The notes beneath the pieces were generated by a model that saw only the letters and a list, made by a program, of their open reading frames with translations, had not been told where the DNA came from and searched no databases. Shown piece after piece: positions 47,601 to 59,563 of a DNA stretch of 64,000 nucleotides (positions are counted from its first letter, which is position 1; each line of letters starts with the position of its first letter). The stretch spans positions 11,721,916 to 11,785,915 of the forward strand of contig JAVGWX010000004.1 in the NCBI GenBank assembly GCA_036924085.1. Reading direction: 5' to 3'. This DNA comes from Ariolimax columbianus. Lineage: Eukaryota > Mollusca > Gastropoda > Stylommatophora > Arionidae. The translations under genes and the position numbers were made by a program.

Positions 47601-48133
47601 AACTCTACTTCTGGCCCTCCCCATCCCCATCCTCCTAACTCTACTCCTGGCCCTCTCCTAACTCTACTGCTTGCCTCCCCTCCCCATCCTCCTAACTCTA
47701 ATCCTGGCCCTCCCCATCCCCATCCTCCTAACTCTACTCCTGGCCCTCCCCCTCCTCATCTTCCTAACTCTACTCCTGGCCCTCCCCATCCCCATCCTCC
47801 TAACTCTACTCCTGGCCTTCCCCCTCCTCATCTTCCTAACTCTACTCCTGGCCCTCCCCATCCCCATCCTCCTAACTCTACTCCTGGCCCCCCTCCCCAT
47901 CCTCCTAACTCTACTCCAGGCACCCCCTCCCCATCCTCCTAACTCTACTTCTGGCCCCCCTCCCCATCCTCTTAACTCTACTCCTGCCCCATCCTCCTAA
48001 CTCTACTCCTGCTCCCCCTCCTCCTAACTCTACTCCTTGCCCCCCTCCCCATCCTCCTAAATCTACTCCTGGCACTCCCCCTCCTCCTAACTCTACTCCT
48101 GGCCCTCTCCTAACTCTACTCCTGGCCCGCCCC
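44640..48133 (+). repeat. 1.75-kb higher-order repeat, two copies
   Basis: 44,640-46,386 is repeated at 46,387-48,133 with an offset of 1,746-1,747. Diagnostic unusual strings shared at this offset are caccccttacccatcttcc (44,857/46,604), ctgctggcccccct and a C run before ctccccatcc (45,299/47,046). Confidence 0.85.
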
Positions 48134-48278
48134 CCCATCCTCCTAACTCTACTCCTGGCCATCCTCATCCCCATCCTCCTAACTCTACTCCTGGCCCTCC
48201 TCCTCCTCCTAACTCTACTCCTGGCCCTCCTCATCCCCATCCTCCTAACTCTACTCCTGGCCCATCCCCTCCTCCTCC

Positions 48279-51200
48279 TCCTAACTCTACTCCTGGCCCT
48301 CCCCCTCCCCATCCTCCTAACTCTACTCTTGGCCCTCCCCATCCTCCTAACTCTACTCCTGGCCCTCTCCTAACCACTCCTGGCCCTCCTCCCTATCCTC
48401 CTAACTCTAATCCTGGCCCTCTCCTAACTACTCCTGGCCCCCCTCCCCATCCTCCTAACTCTACTCCTGGTACTCCCCATCCCCATCCTCCTAACTCTAC
48501 TCCTGGCCCTCCTCATTCCTATCTTCCTAACTGTACTCCTGGCCCCCCCTCCCCATCCTCCTCTCTACGCCTGGCCCTCTCCCTCCCCATCCTCTTAACT
48601 CTACTCCTGCCCCCCCCTCCTCATCCTCCTAAATCTACTCTTATCCCTCCTCATCCCCATCCTCCCAACTCTACTCATGGCCCTGCCCCTCCCCCTCCTC
48701 CTAACTCTACTCCTGGCTCTCCCCATCCCCATCCTCCTAACTCTACTCCTGGCCCTCTCCTAACTCTACTCCTTGCCTCCCCTCCCCATCCTCCTAACTC
48801 TACTCCTGGCCCTCCCCATCCCCATCCTTCTAACTCTACTCCTGGCCCTCCCCCTCCTCATCCTCCTAACTCTACTCCTGGCTCTCCCCATCCCCATTCT
48901 CCTAACTCTACTCCTGGCTCTCTCCTAACTCTACTCCTGGCCCTCCCCATCCCCATCCTCCTAACTCTACTCCTGTCCTCTCCTAACTCTACTCCTTGCC
49001 TCCCCTCTCCATCCTCCTAACTCTACTCCTGGCCCTCCCTATGCCCATCCTCCTAACTCTACTCCTGGCCCTCCCCCTCCTCATCCTCCTAACTCTACTC
49101 CTGGCCTTCCCCATCCCCATCCTCCTAACTCTACTCCTGGCCCTCCCCCTCCTCATCCTCCTAACTCTACTCCTGGCTCTCCCCATCCCCATCCTCCTAA
49201 CTCTACTCCTGGCTCTCTCCTAACTCTACTTCTGGCCCTCCCCATCCCCATCCTCCTAACTCTACTCCTGGCCCTCTCCTAACTCTACTGCTTGCCTCCC
49301 CTCCCCATCCTCCTAACTCTAATCCTGGCCCTCCCCATCCCCATCCTCCTAACTCTACTCCTGGCCCTCCCCCTCCTCATCTTCCTAACTCTACTCATGG
49401 CCCTCCCCATCCCCATCCTCCTAACTCTACTCCTGGCCCTCCCCCTCCTCATCTTCCTAACTCTACTCCTGGCCCTCCCCATCCCCATCCTCCTAACTCT
49501 ACTCCTGGCCCCCCTCCCCATCCTCCTAACTCTACTCCTGGCACCCCCTCCCCATCCTGCTAACTCTACTCCTGGCCCCCCTCCCCATCCTCTTAACTCT
49601 ACTCCTGCCCCCATCTTCCTAACTCTACTCCTGCCCCCATCCTCCTAACTCTACTCCTGCTCCCCCTTCTCCTAACTCTACTCCTTGCCCCCCTCCCCAT
49701 CCTCCTAACTCTACTCCTGGCCCTCTCCTAACTCTACTCCTGGCCCGCCTCCTCATCCTCCTAACTCTACTCCTGGCCATCCTCATCCCCATCCTCCTAA
49801 CTCTACTCCTGGCCCTCCTCCTCCTCCTCCTCCTAACTCTACTCCTGGCCCTCCCCATTCCCATCCTCCTAACTCTACTCCTGGCCCTCCTCATCCCCAT
49901 CCTCCTAACTCTACTCCTGGCCCATCCCCTCCTCCTCCTCCTAACTCTACTCCTGGCCCTCCCCCTCCCCATCCTCCTAACTCTACTCCTGGCCCTCCCC
50001 ATCCTCCTAACTCTACTCCTGGCCCTCTCCTAACCACTCCTGGCCCTCCTCCCTATCCTCCTAACTCTAATCCTGGCCCTCTCCTAACTACTACTGGCCC
50101 CCTCCCCATCCTCCTAACTCTACTCCTGGTACTCCCCATCCCCATCCTCCTAACTCTACTCCTGGCCCTCTCCTAACTCTACTCCTGGCCCGCCTCCCCA
50201 TCCTCCTAACTCTACTCCTGGCCATCCTCATCCCCATCCTCCTAACTCTACTCCTGGCCCTCCTCCTCCTCCTAACTCTACTCCTGGCCCTCCCCATTCC
50301 CATCCTCCTAACTCTACTCCTGGCCCTCCTCATCCCCATCCTCCTAACTCTACTCCTGGCCCATCCCCTCCTCCTCCTCCTAACTCTACTCCTGGCCCTC
50401 CCCCTCCCCATCCTCCTTACTCTACTCTTGGCCCTCCCCATCCTCCTAACTCTACTCCTGGCCCTCTCCTAACCACTCCTGGCCCTCCTCCCTATCCTCC
50501 TAACTCTAATCCTGGCCCTCTCCTAACTACTCCTGGCCCCCCTCCCCATCCTCCTAACTCTACTCCTGGTACTCCCCATCCCCATCCTCCTAACTCTACT
50601 CCTGGCCCTCCTCATTCCCATCTTCCTAACTGTACTCCTGGCCCCCCCTCCCCATCCTCCTCTCTACTCCTGGCCCTCTCCCTCCCCATCCTCTTAACTC
50701 TACTCCTGCCCCATCCTCCTAACTCTACTCCTGCTCCCCCTCCTCCTAACTCTACTCCTTGCCCCCCTCCCCATCCTCCTAAATCTACTCCTGGCACTCC
50801 CCCTCCTCCTAACTCTACTCCTGGCCCTCTCCTAACTCTACTCCTGGCCCGCCCCCCCATCCTCCTAACTCTACTCCTGGCCATCCTCATCCCCATCCTC
50901 CTAACTCTACTCCTGGCCCTCCTCCTCCTCCTAACTCTACTCCTGGCCCTCCTCATCCCCATCCTCCTAACTCTACTCCTGGCCCATCCCCTCCTCCTCC
51001 TCCTAACTCTACTCCTGGCCCTCCCCCTCCCCATCCTCCTAACTCTACTCTTGGCCCTCCCCATCCTCCTAACTCTACTCCTGGCCCTCTCCTAACCACT
51101 CCTGGCCCTCCTCCCTATCCTCCTAACTCTAATCCTGGCCCTCTCCTAACTACTCCTGGCCCCCCTCCCCATCCTCCTAACTCTACTCCTGGTACTCCCC

Positions 51201-54200
51201 ATCCCCATCCTCCTAACTCTACTCCTGGCCCTCCTCATTCCCATCTTCCTAACTGTACTCCTGGCCCCCCCTCCCCATCCTCCTCTCTACGCCTGGCCCT
51301 CTCCCTCCCCATCCTCTTAACTCTACTCCTGCCCCCCCCCTCCTCATCCTCCTAAATCTACTCTTATCCCTCCTCATCCCCATCCTCCCAACTCTACTCA
51401 TGGCCCTGCCCCTCCCCCTCCTCCTAACTCTACTCCTGGCTCTCCCCATCCCCATCCTCCTAACTCTACTCCTGGCCCTCTCCTAACTCTACTCCTTGCC
51501 TCCCCTCCCCATCCTCCTAACTCTACTCCTGGCCCTCCCCATCCCCATCCTTCTAACTCTACTCCTGGCCCTCCCCCTCCTCATCCTCCTAACTCTACTC
51601 CTGGCTCTCCCCATCCCCATTCTCCTAACTCTACTCCTGGCTCTCTCCTAACTCTACTCCTGGCCCTCCCCATCCCCATCCTCCTAACTCTACTCCTGTC
51701 CTCTCCTAACTCTACTCCTTGCCTCCCCTCTCCATCCTCCTAACTCTACTCCTGGCCCTCCCTATGCCCATCCTCCTAACTCTACTCCTGGCCCTCCCCC
51801 TCCTCATCCTCCTAACTCTACTCCTGGCCTTCCCCATCCCCATCCTCCTAACTCTACTCCTGGCCCTCCCCCTCCTCATCCTCCTAACTCTACTCCTGGC
51901 TCTCCCCATCCCCATCCTCCTAACTCTACTCCTGGCTCTCTCCTAACTCTACTTCTGGCCCTCCCCATCCCCATCCTCCTAACTCTACTCCTGGCCCTCT
52001 CCTAACTCTACTGCTTGCCTCCCCTCCCCATCCTCCTAACTCTAATCCTGGCCCTCCCCATCCCCATCCTCCTAACTCTACTCCTGGCCCTCCCCCTCCT
52101 CATCTTCCTAACTCTACTCATGGCCCTCCCCATCCCCATCCTCCTAACTCTACTCCTGGCCCTCCCCCTCCTCATCTTCCTAACTCTACTCCTGGCCCTC
52201 CCCATCCCCATCCTCCTAACTCTACTCCTGGCCCCCCTCCCCATCCTCCTAACTCTACTCCTGGCACCCCCTCCCCATCCTGCTAACTCTACTCCTGGCC
52301 CCCCTCCCCATCCTCTTAACTCTACTCCTGCCCCCATCTTCCTAACTCTACTCCTGCCCCCATCCTCCTAACTCTACTCCTGCTCCCCCTTCTCCTAACT
52401 CTACTCCTTGCCCCCCTCCCCATCCTCCTAACTCTACTCCTGGCCCTCTCCTAACTCTACTCCTGGCCCGCCTCCTCATCCTCCTAACTCTACTCCTGGC
52501 CATCCTCATCCCCATCCTCCTAACTCTACTCCTGGCCCTCCTCCTCCTCCTCCTCCTAACTCTACTCCTGGCCCTCCCCATTCCCATCCTCCTAACTCTA
52601 CTCCTGGCCCTCCTCATCCCCATCCTCCTAACTCTACTCCTGGCCCATCCCCTCCTCCTCCTCCTAACTCTACTCCTGGCCCTCCCCCTCCCCATCCTCC
52701 TAACTCTACTCCTGGCCCTCCCCATCCTCCTAACTCTACTCCTGGCCCTCTCCTAACCACTCCTGGCCCTCCTCCCTATCCTCCTAACTCTAATCCTGGC
52801 CCTCTCCTAACTACTACTGGCCCCCTCCCCATCCTCCTAACTCTACTCCTGGTACTCCCCATCCCCATCCTCCTAACTCTACTCCTGGCCCTCTCCTAAC
52901 TCTACTCCTGGCCCGCCTCCCCATCCTCCTAACTCTACTCCTGGCCATCCTCATCCCCATCCTCCTAACTCTACTCCTGGCCCTCCTCCTCCTCCTAACT
53001 CTACTCCTGGCCCTCCCCATTCCCATCCTCCTAACTCTACTCCTGGCCCTCCTCATCCCCATCCTGCTAACTCTACTCCTGGCCCATCCCCTCCTCCTCC
53101 TCCTAACTCTACTCCTGGCCCTCCCCCTCCCCATCCTCCTTACTCTACTCTTGGCCCTCCCCATCCTCCTAACTCTACTCCTGGCCCTCTCCTAACCACT
53201 CCTGGCCCTCCTCCCTATCCTCCTAACTCTAATCCTGGCCCTCTCCTAACTACTCCTGGCCCCCCTCCCCATCCTCCTAACTCTACTCCTGGTACTCCCC
53301 ATCCCCATCCTCCTAACTCTACTCCTGGCCCTCCTCATTCCCATCTTCCTAACTGTACTCCTGGCCCCCCCTCCCCATCCTCCTCTCTACTCCTGGCCCT
53401 CTCCCTCCCCATCCTCTTAACTCTACTCCTGCCCCATCCTCCTAACTCTACTCCTGCTCCCCCTCCTCCTAACTCTACTCCTTGCCCCCCTCCCCATCCT
53501 CCTAAATCTACCCTGGCACTCCCCCTCCTCCTAACTCTACTCCTGGCCCTCTCCTAACTCTACTCCTGGCCCGCCCCCCCATCCTCCTAACTCTACTCCT
53601 GGCCATCCTCATCCCCATCCTCCTAACTCTACTCCTGGCCCTCCTCCTCCTCCTAACTCTACTCCTGGCCCTCCTCATCCCCATCCTCCTAACTCTACTC
53701 CTGGCCCATCCCCTCCTCCTCCTCCTAACTCTACTCCTGGCCCTCCCCCTCCCCATCCTCCTAACTCTACTCTTGGCCCTCCCCATCCTCCTAACTCTAC
53801 TCCTGGCCCTCTCCTAACCACTCCTGGCCCTCCTCCCTATCCTCCTAACTCTAATCCTGGCCCTCTCCTAACTACTCCTGGCCCCCCTCCCCATCCTCCT
53901 AACTCTACTCCTGGTACTCCCCATCCCCATCCTCCTAACTCTACTCCTGGCCCTCCTCATTCCCATCTTCCTAACTGTACTCCTGGCCCCCCCTCCCCAT
54001 CCTCCTCTCTACGCCTGGCCCTCTCCCTCCCCATCCTCTTAACTCTACTCCTGCCCCCCCCTCCTCATCCTCCTAAATCTACTCTTATCCCTCCTCATCC
54101 CCATCCTCCCAACTCTACTCATGGCCCTGCCCCTCCCCTCCTCCTAACTCTACTCCTGGCTCTCCCCATCCCCATCCTCCTAACTCTACTCCTGGCCCTC

Positions 54201-55938
54201 TCCTAACTCTACTCCTTGCCTCCCCTCCCCATCCTCCTAACTCTACTCCTGGCCCTCCCCATCCCCATCCTTCTAACTCTACTCCTGGCCCTCCCCCTCC
54301 TCATCCTCCTAACTCTACTCCTGGCTCTCCCCATCCCCATTCTCCTAACTCTACTCCTGGCTCTCTCCTAACTCTACTCCTGGCCCTCCCCATCCCCATC
54401 CTCCTAACTCTACTCCTGTCCTCTCCTAACTCTACTCCTTGCCTCCCCTCTCCATCCTCCTAACTCTACTCCTGGCCCTCCCTATGCCATCCTCCTAACT
54501 CTACTCCTGGCCCTCCCCCTCCTCATCCTCCTAACTCTACTCCTGGCCTTCCCCATCCCCATCCTCCTAACTCTACTCCTGGCCCTCCCCCTCCTCATCC
54601 TCCTAACTCTACTCCTGGCTCTCCCCATCCCCATCCTCCTAACTCTACTCCTGGCTCTCTCCTAACTCTACTTCTGGCCCTCCCCTCCCCATCCTCCTAA
54701 CTCTACTCCTGGCCCTCTCCTAACTCTACTGCTTGCCTCCCCTCCCCATCCTCCTAACTCTAATCCTGGCCCTCCCCATCCCCATCCTCCTAACTCTACT
54801 CCTGGCCCTCCCCCCCTCCTCATCTTCCTAACTCTACTCATGGCCCTCCCCATCCCCATCCTCCTAACTCTACTCCTGGCCCTCCCCCTCCTCATCTTCC
54901 TAACTCTACTCCTGGCCCTCCCCATCCCCATCCTCCTAACTCTACTCCTGGCCCCCCTCCCCATCCTCCTAACTCTACTCCTGGCACCCCCTCCCCATCC
55001 TGCTAACTCTACTCCTGGCCCCCCTCCCCATCCTCTTAACTCTACTCCTGCCCCCATCTTCCTAACTCTACTCCTGCCCCCATCCTCCTAACTCTACTCC
55101 TGCTCCCCCTTCTCCTAACTCTACTCCTTGCCCCCCTCCCCATCCTCCTAACTCTACTCCTGGCCCTCTCCTAACTCTACTCCTGGCCGCCTCCTCATCC
55201 TCCTAACTCTACTCCTGGCCATCCTCATCCCCATCCTCCTAACTCTACTCCTGGCCCTCCTCCTCCTCCTCCTCCTAACTCTACTCCTGGCCCTCCCCAT
55301 TCCCATCCTCCTAACTCTACTCCTGGCCCTCCTCATCCCATCCTCCTAACTCTACTCCTGGCCCATCCCCTCCTCCTCCTCCTAACTCTACTCCTGGCCC
55401 TCCCCCTCCCCATCCTCCTAACTCTACTCCTGGCCCTCCCCATCCTCCTAACTCTACTTCTGGCCCTCTCCTAACCACTCCTGGCCCTCCTCCCTATCCT
55501 CCTAACTCTAATCCTGGCCCTCTCCTAACTACTACTGGCCCCCTCCCCATCCTCCTAACTCTACTCCTGGTACTCCCCATCCCCATCCTCCTAACTCTAC
55601 TCCTGGCCCTCTCCTAACTCTACTCCTGGCCCGCCTCCCCATCCTCCTAACTCTACTCCTGGCCATCCTCATCCCATCCTCCTAACTCTACTCCTGGCCT
55701 CCTCCTCCTCCTAACTCTACTCCTGGCCCTCCCCATTCCCATCCTCCTAACTCTACTCCTGGCCCTCCTCATCCCCATCCTGCTAACTCTACTCCTGCCC
55801 ATCCCCTCCTCCTCCTCCTAACTCTACTCCTGGCCCTCCCCCTCCCCATCCTCCTTACTCTACTCTTGGCCCTCCCCATCCTCCTAACTCTACTCCTGGC
55901 CCTCTCCTAACCACTCCTGGCCCTCCTCCCTATCCTCC
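48279..55938 (+). repeat. 2.72-kb higher-order repeat, three copies, the third cut by a gap
   Basis: Copies lie at about 48,279-51,001, 51,002-53,724 and 53,725-55,938. The marker ctctcctaac before tctactccttgcctcccctc lies at 48,978, 51,701 and 54,421. The offset is 2,723 between the first two and 2,720 between the last two. The third copy has many single-base losses or gains that the first two lack (tctaccctggc, cctatgccatcc, catcccatcc). Confidence 0.88.
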
Positions 55939-56038
55939 NNNNNNNNNNNNNNNNNNNNNNNNNNNNNNNNNNNNNNNNNNNNNNNNNNNNNNNNNNNNNN
56001 NNNNNNNNNNNNNNNNNNNNNNNNNNNNNNNNNNNNNN
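55939..56038. other. Assembly gap (100 N)
   Basis: Exactly 100 N bases inside the satellite. A round length like this usually marks a gap of unknown size, so the true array is longer or differently arranged here. Confidence 0.99.
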
Positions 56039-58594
56039 CTCCCCATCCTCCTAAATCTACTCCTGGCACTCCCCATCCTCCTAACTCTACTCCTGGCCCT
56101 CTCCTAACTCTACTCCTGGCCCGCCTCCCCATCCTCCTAACTCTACTCCTGGCCATCCTCATCCCCATCCTCCTAACTCTACTCCTAGCCCTCCCCCTCC
56201 TCCTCCTCCTAACTCTACTCCTGGCCCTCCCCATTCCTATCCTCCTAACTCTACTCCTGGCCCTCCTCCTCCCCATCCTCCTAACTCTACTCCTGGCCCA
56301 TCCCCTCCTCCTCCTCCTAACTCTACTCCTGGCCCTCCCCCTCCCCATCCTCCTAACTCTACTCCTGGCCCTCCCCATCCTCCTAACTCTACTCCAGGTC
56401 TTCCCCCTCCCCATCCTCCCAACTCTACTCCTGCCCTCCCTCCCCATCCACCTAACTCTACTCCTGGCCCCCCCCCCCTCCCCATTCTCCTAACTCTACT
56501 CTTGGCTCTCCCCATTCCCATCCTCCTAACTCTACTCCTTGCCCCCCCTCTCCCCATCCTCCTAACTCTACTAATGGCTCTCCCCATCCCCATCCTCCTA
56601 ACTCTACTCCTGGCCCTCTCCTAACTCTACTCCTGGCCCTCTCCTAACTCTACTCCTTGCCTCCCCTCCCCATCCTGCTAACTCTACTCATGGCCCTCCC
56701 CATCCCCATCCTGCTAACTCTACTCCTGGCCCTCCCCATCCCCATCCTCCTAACTCTACTCATGGCCCTCCCCATCTCAATCCTGCTAACTTTACTCCTG
56801 GCCCTCCTCATCCCCATCCTCCTCACTCTACTCCTGGCCCTCCCCCTCCCCATCCTCTTAACTCTACTCCTGGCCCTCCCCCTCCCCATCCTCCTAACTC
56901 TACTCCTGGCCCTCCTCATCCCCATCCTTCTAACTCTACTCCTGGCCTTCCCCTTCCCCATCCTCCTAACTCCACTCCTGGCCCTCTCCTAACTACTCCT
57001 GGCCCCCCTCCCCATCCTCCTAACTCTACTCCTGGCCCTCCCTATCCTCCTAACTCTACTCCTGGCCCTCTCCTAACTACTCCTGGCCCCCCTCCCCATC
57101 CTCCTAACTCTACTCCTGGTCCTCTCCTAACTACTCCTGCCCCCCCTCCCCATCCTCCTAACTCTACTCCTGGTACTCCCCATCCCCATCCTCCTAACTC
57201 TACTCCTGGCCCTTCTCATCCCCATCCTCCTAACTGTACTCCTGGCACCCTCTCAACATCCTCCTAACTGTACTCCTGCCCCCCCTCCCCATCCTCCTCT
57301 CTACTCCTAGCCCTCCTCCTCCCCATCCTCTTAACTCTACTCCTGGCCCCCCTCCCCATCCTCCTAACTCTACTCCTGGCCCTCCCTATCCTCCTAACTC
57401 TACTCCTGGCCCTCTCCTAACTACTCCTGGCCCCCCCTCCCCATCCTCCTAACTCTACTTCTGGTCCTCTCCTAACTACTCCTGGCCCCCCTCCCCATCC
57501 TCCTAACTCTACTCCTGGTACTCCCCATCCCCATCCTCCTAACTCTACTCATGGCCCTTCTAATCCCCATCCTCCTAACTGTACTCCTGGCACCCCCTCA
57601 ACATCCCCCTAACTGTACTCCTGGCCCCCCTCCCCATCCTCTTCTCTACTCCTAGCCCTCCCCCTCCCCATCCTCTTAACTCTACTCCTGGCCCCCCCTC
57701 ATCATCCTCCTAAATCTACTCTTGGCCCTCCTCATCCCCATCCTCCGAGCTCTACTCATGACCCTGCCCCTCCCCCTCCTCCTAACTCTACTCCTGGCTC
57801 TCCCCATCCCCATCCTCCTAACTCTACTCCTGGCCCTCTCCTAACTCTACTCCTTGCCTCCCCTCCCCATCTTCCTAACTCTACTCCTGACCCTCCCCAT
57901 CCCCATCCTCCTAACTCTACTCCTGGCTCTCCCCATCCCCATCCTCCTAACTCTACTCCTGGCTCTCTCCTAACTCTACTCCTGGCCATCCCCATCCCCA
58001 TCCTCCTAATTCTACTCCTGGTCCTCCCCCTCCTCATCCTCCTAACTCTACTCCTGGCTCTCCCCATCCCCATCCTCCTAACTCTACTCCTGGCTCTCTC
58101 CTAACTCTACTCCTGGCCCTCCTCATCCCCATCCTCCTAACTCTACTCCTGGCCCTCCCCATCCCCATCCTCCTAACTCTACTCCTGGCCCTCCCCCTCC
58201 TCATCCTCCTAACTCTACTCCTGGCTCTCCCCATCCCCATCCTCCTAACTCTACTCCTGGCTCTCTCCTAACTCTACTCCTGGCCCTCCTCATCCCCATC
58301 CTCCTAACTATACTCCTGGCCCTCCCCCTCCCCATCTTCCTAACTCTACTCCTGGCCCTCCTCATCCCCATCCTCCTAAATCTACTCATGGCCCTCCCAT
58401 TCCCCATCCTCCTAACTCTACTCCTGGTTCTCCCCCTCCCCATCCTCCTAGCTCTACTCCTGGCTCTCCCCCTCCCCATCCTCCTAACTCTACTCCTGAC
58501 GATCTTCCTACTCGTATCGTCTACTTTTATTTGTTACGAACAATCGTTGATAAACTCAGTGTCGCTCTTATTTCTTCTACGAAAAACGTGACCC

Positions 58595-59110
58595 AGGCTA
58601 TTCTGAAGAAACGTATCGGCCCACATCCATTGAGCTGTTGGTTATCAGATATTGTAGTTGTTCATAACTTTCATATCTAAACATATTCATCATCATCATC
58701 ATTTATTTGTCACTACAACCCGGTATTTGGTTTTACTCTATCCAGCTGTTAGGGAATCATGAAGACAATTGTTTCAGTGCGGTTTGAATACCAAAGACTT
58801 ACACATGGTGAGGTTACTAGATACATGCACAACATTTCAGAGTCACCTCCTACAACATATAAGGAAGGGTACAAAAGACCAATTATGTTTAACCCCGGAA
58901 CCACTTCGGAGTTGAGGCGAGTCTGTTGAGGTAAAATCACCATCACGATCGAAAAGCAGAGATCTGATCGTTCCATTTGCGAACAAATATCATAATCCTG
59001 GCTGAGTCTCAACATCTCACAATGACCGTTCAATGATAAGACATTTTAAACTATCAATGATTTGTTTTATTTAGACAGTTTGCTTTTGAATGCAGGCCGA
59101 CGCAGATGAT
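58595..59110 (+). repeat. Dispersed repeat, copy B
   Basis: Same orientation and block order as the copy at 20,620-21,130: aggctattct, ttcatatctaaacat then catcatcatcat, ggtatttggtttt, agggaatcatgaag, gaggcgagtctgttgagg, agacattttaaactatcaat, tttatttagacagttt, gaatgcaggccgacgc. It begins only about 100 bases to the right of the satellite edge. No coding motif is recognised. Confidence 0.75.
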
Positions 59111-59424
59111 GCCAAAGAGAAGCTACAGAGAAAGGTTGAAGCCCTATTTCGAGGTCGGCAGGACCCCAGCTAGCGGCGGCCTCCTTGTTCAGTCCGGACC
59201 CTTCCAGTCCCCCATGCTTAACTTCATAGCTTTCCTTCATTCTCTTATAGATCAAGCGCCACAGTTTCAACGATTTTTGTTAGAAACGTTTTGTGGCCAT
59301 ACAGTCACTTTCTGGTCTGTTTTGTTCTGATAAGAATCGAAGTCATTGCACCTTAATGGTGAAAGGTGCTGACATTGATGGTTTCATTACTTGCTGGTTG
59401 TGCACGTGTCACTTCTCTTCTCCG
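59111..59424. other. Unassigned DNA
   Basis: Overlapping open frames on both strands (59,067-59,330) have no recognised motif. The first part (agagaaaggttgaagcc) may extend the dispersed repeat, because ggagggttgaagcc occurs at the matching place near 21,174. Confidence 0.45.
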
Positions 59425-59563
59425 AGGTACCATCCTGCTGATATCGCATCTTATGATCCCACTTGTCTTAAAACTTCAGTTCTGTCCTCTGAGGTACCAC
59501 TCTACTCATATAATGTCCTATGATTCCACGTGTTTTATCATTTCAGTTATATTCTCTAAAGTA
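59425..59563 (+). repeat. Long ancestral-type units of the 35-bp array
   Basis: Two long units precede the array. Each has gaggtaccatcctgctgat or a variant, then cttatgatcccacttg-like and ttcagttctgtcctct-like parts, about 77 bp in all. The 35-bp unit of the array equals the outer parts of this long unit with the middle removed. A half-decayed long unit also closes the array on the right (cttatgattccgcgtgtctt, 62,017-62,036). Confidence 0.6.

Larger units (their letters stand above)
26401..58497 (+). repeat. Giant pyrimidine-rich satellite, ~36-bp unit with shorter variants
   Basis: About 32.1 kb of tandem units built from ctcctggccctccccat followed by ccccatcctcctaactcta (36 bp). Common shorter types are 33 bp (ggcccccctccccatcc), 30 bp and 23 bp (ggccctctcctaactcta). 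By length this is about 900-1,000 units. The plus strand is mostly C and T. G occurs mainly in the tgg of each unit. The 36-bp period gives 12-residue frames (LLALPIPILLTL and PGPPHPHPPNST on plus, GMGRARSRVRRM on minus). They break at the 23-bp units, which contribute ctcctaa. The dozens of long open frames on both strands are artefacts. The right edge is abrupt at about 58,497 (ctcctgacgatcttc). Confidence 0.97.

Noticed and set aside
26305..58479. Dozens of open frames of 60-250 codons (Leu/Pro-rich on plus, Arg/Met-rich on minus)
   Set aside because: They follow the 36-bp period, occur in several frames on both strands at once, and stop wherever a 23-bp unit brings in ctcctaa. No motif, unique sequence or ATG context supports translation.
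26401..58497. Telomere-like hexamer cctaac in every satellite unit
   Set aside because: It occurs once per unit and never in tandem, so it is not a telomeric repeat. The resemblance to CCCTAA is likely chance.
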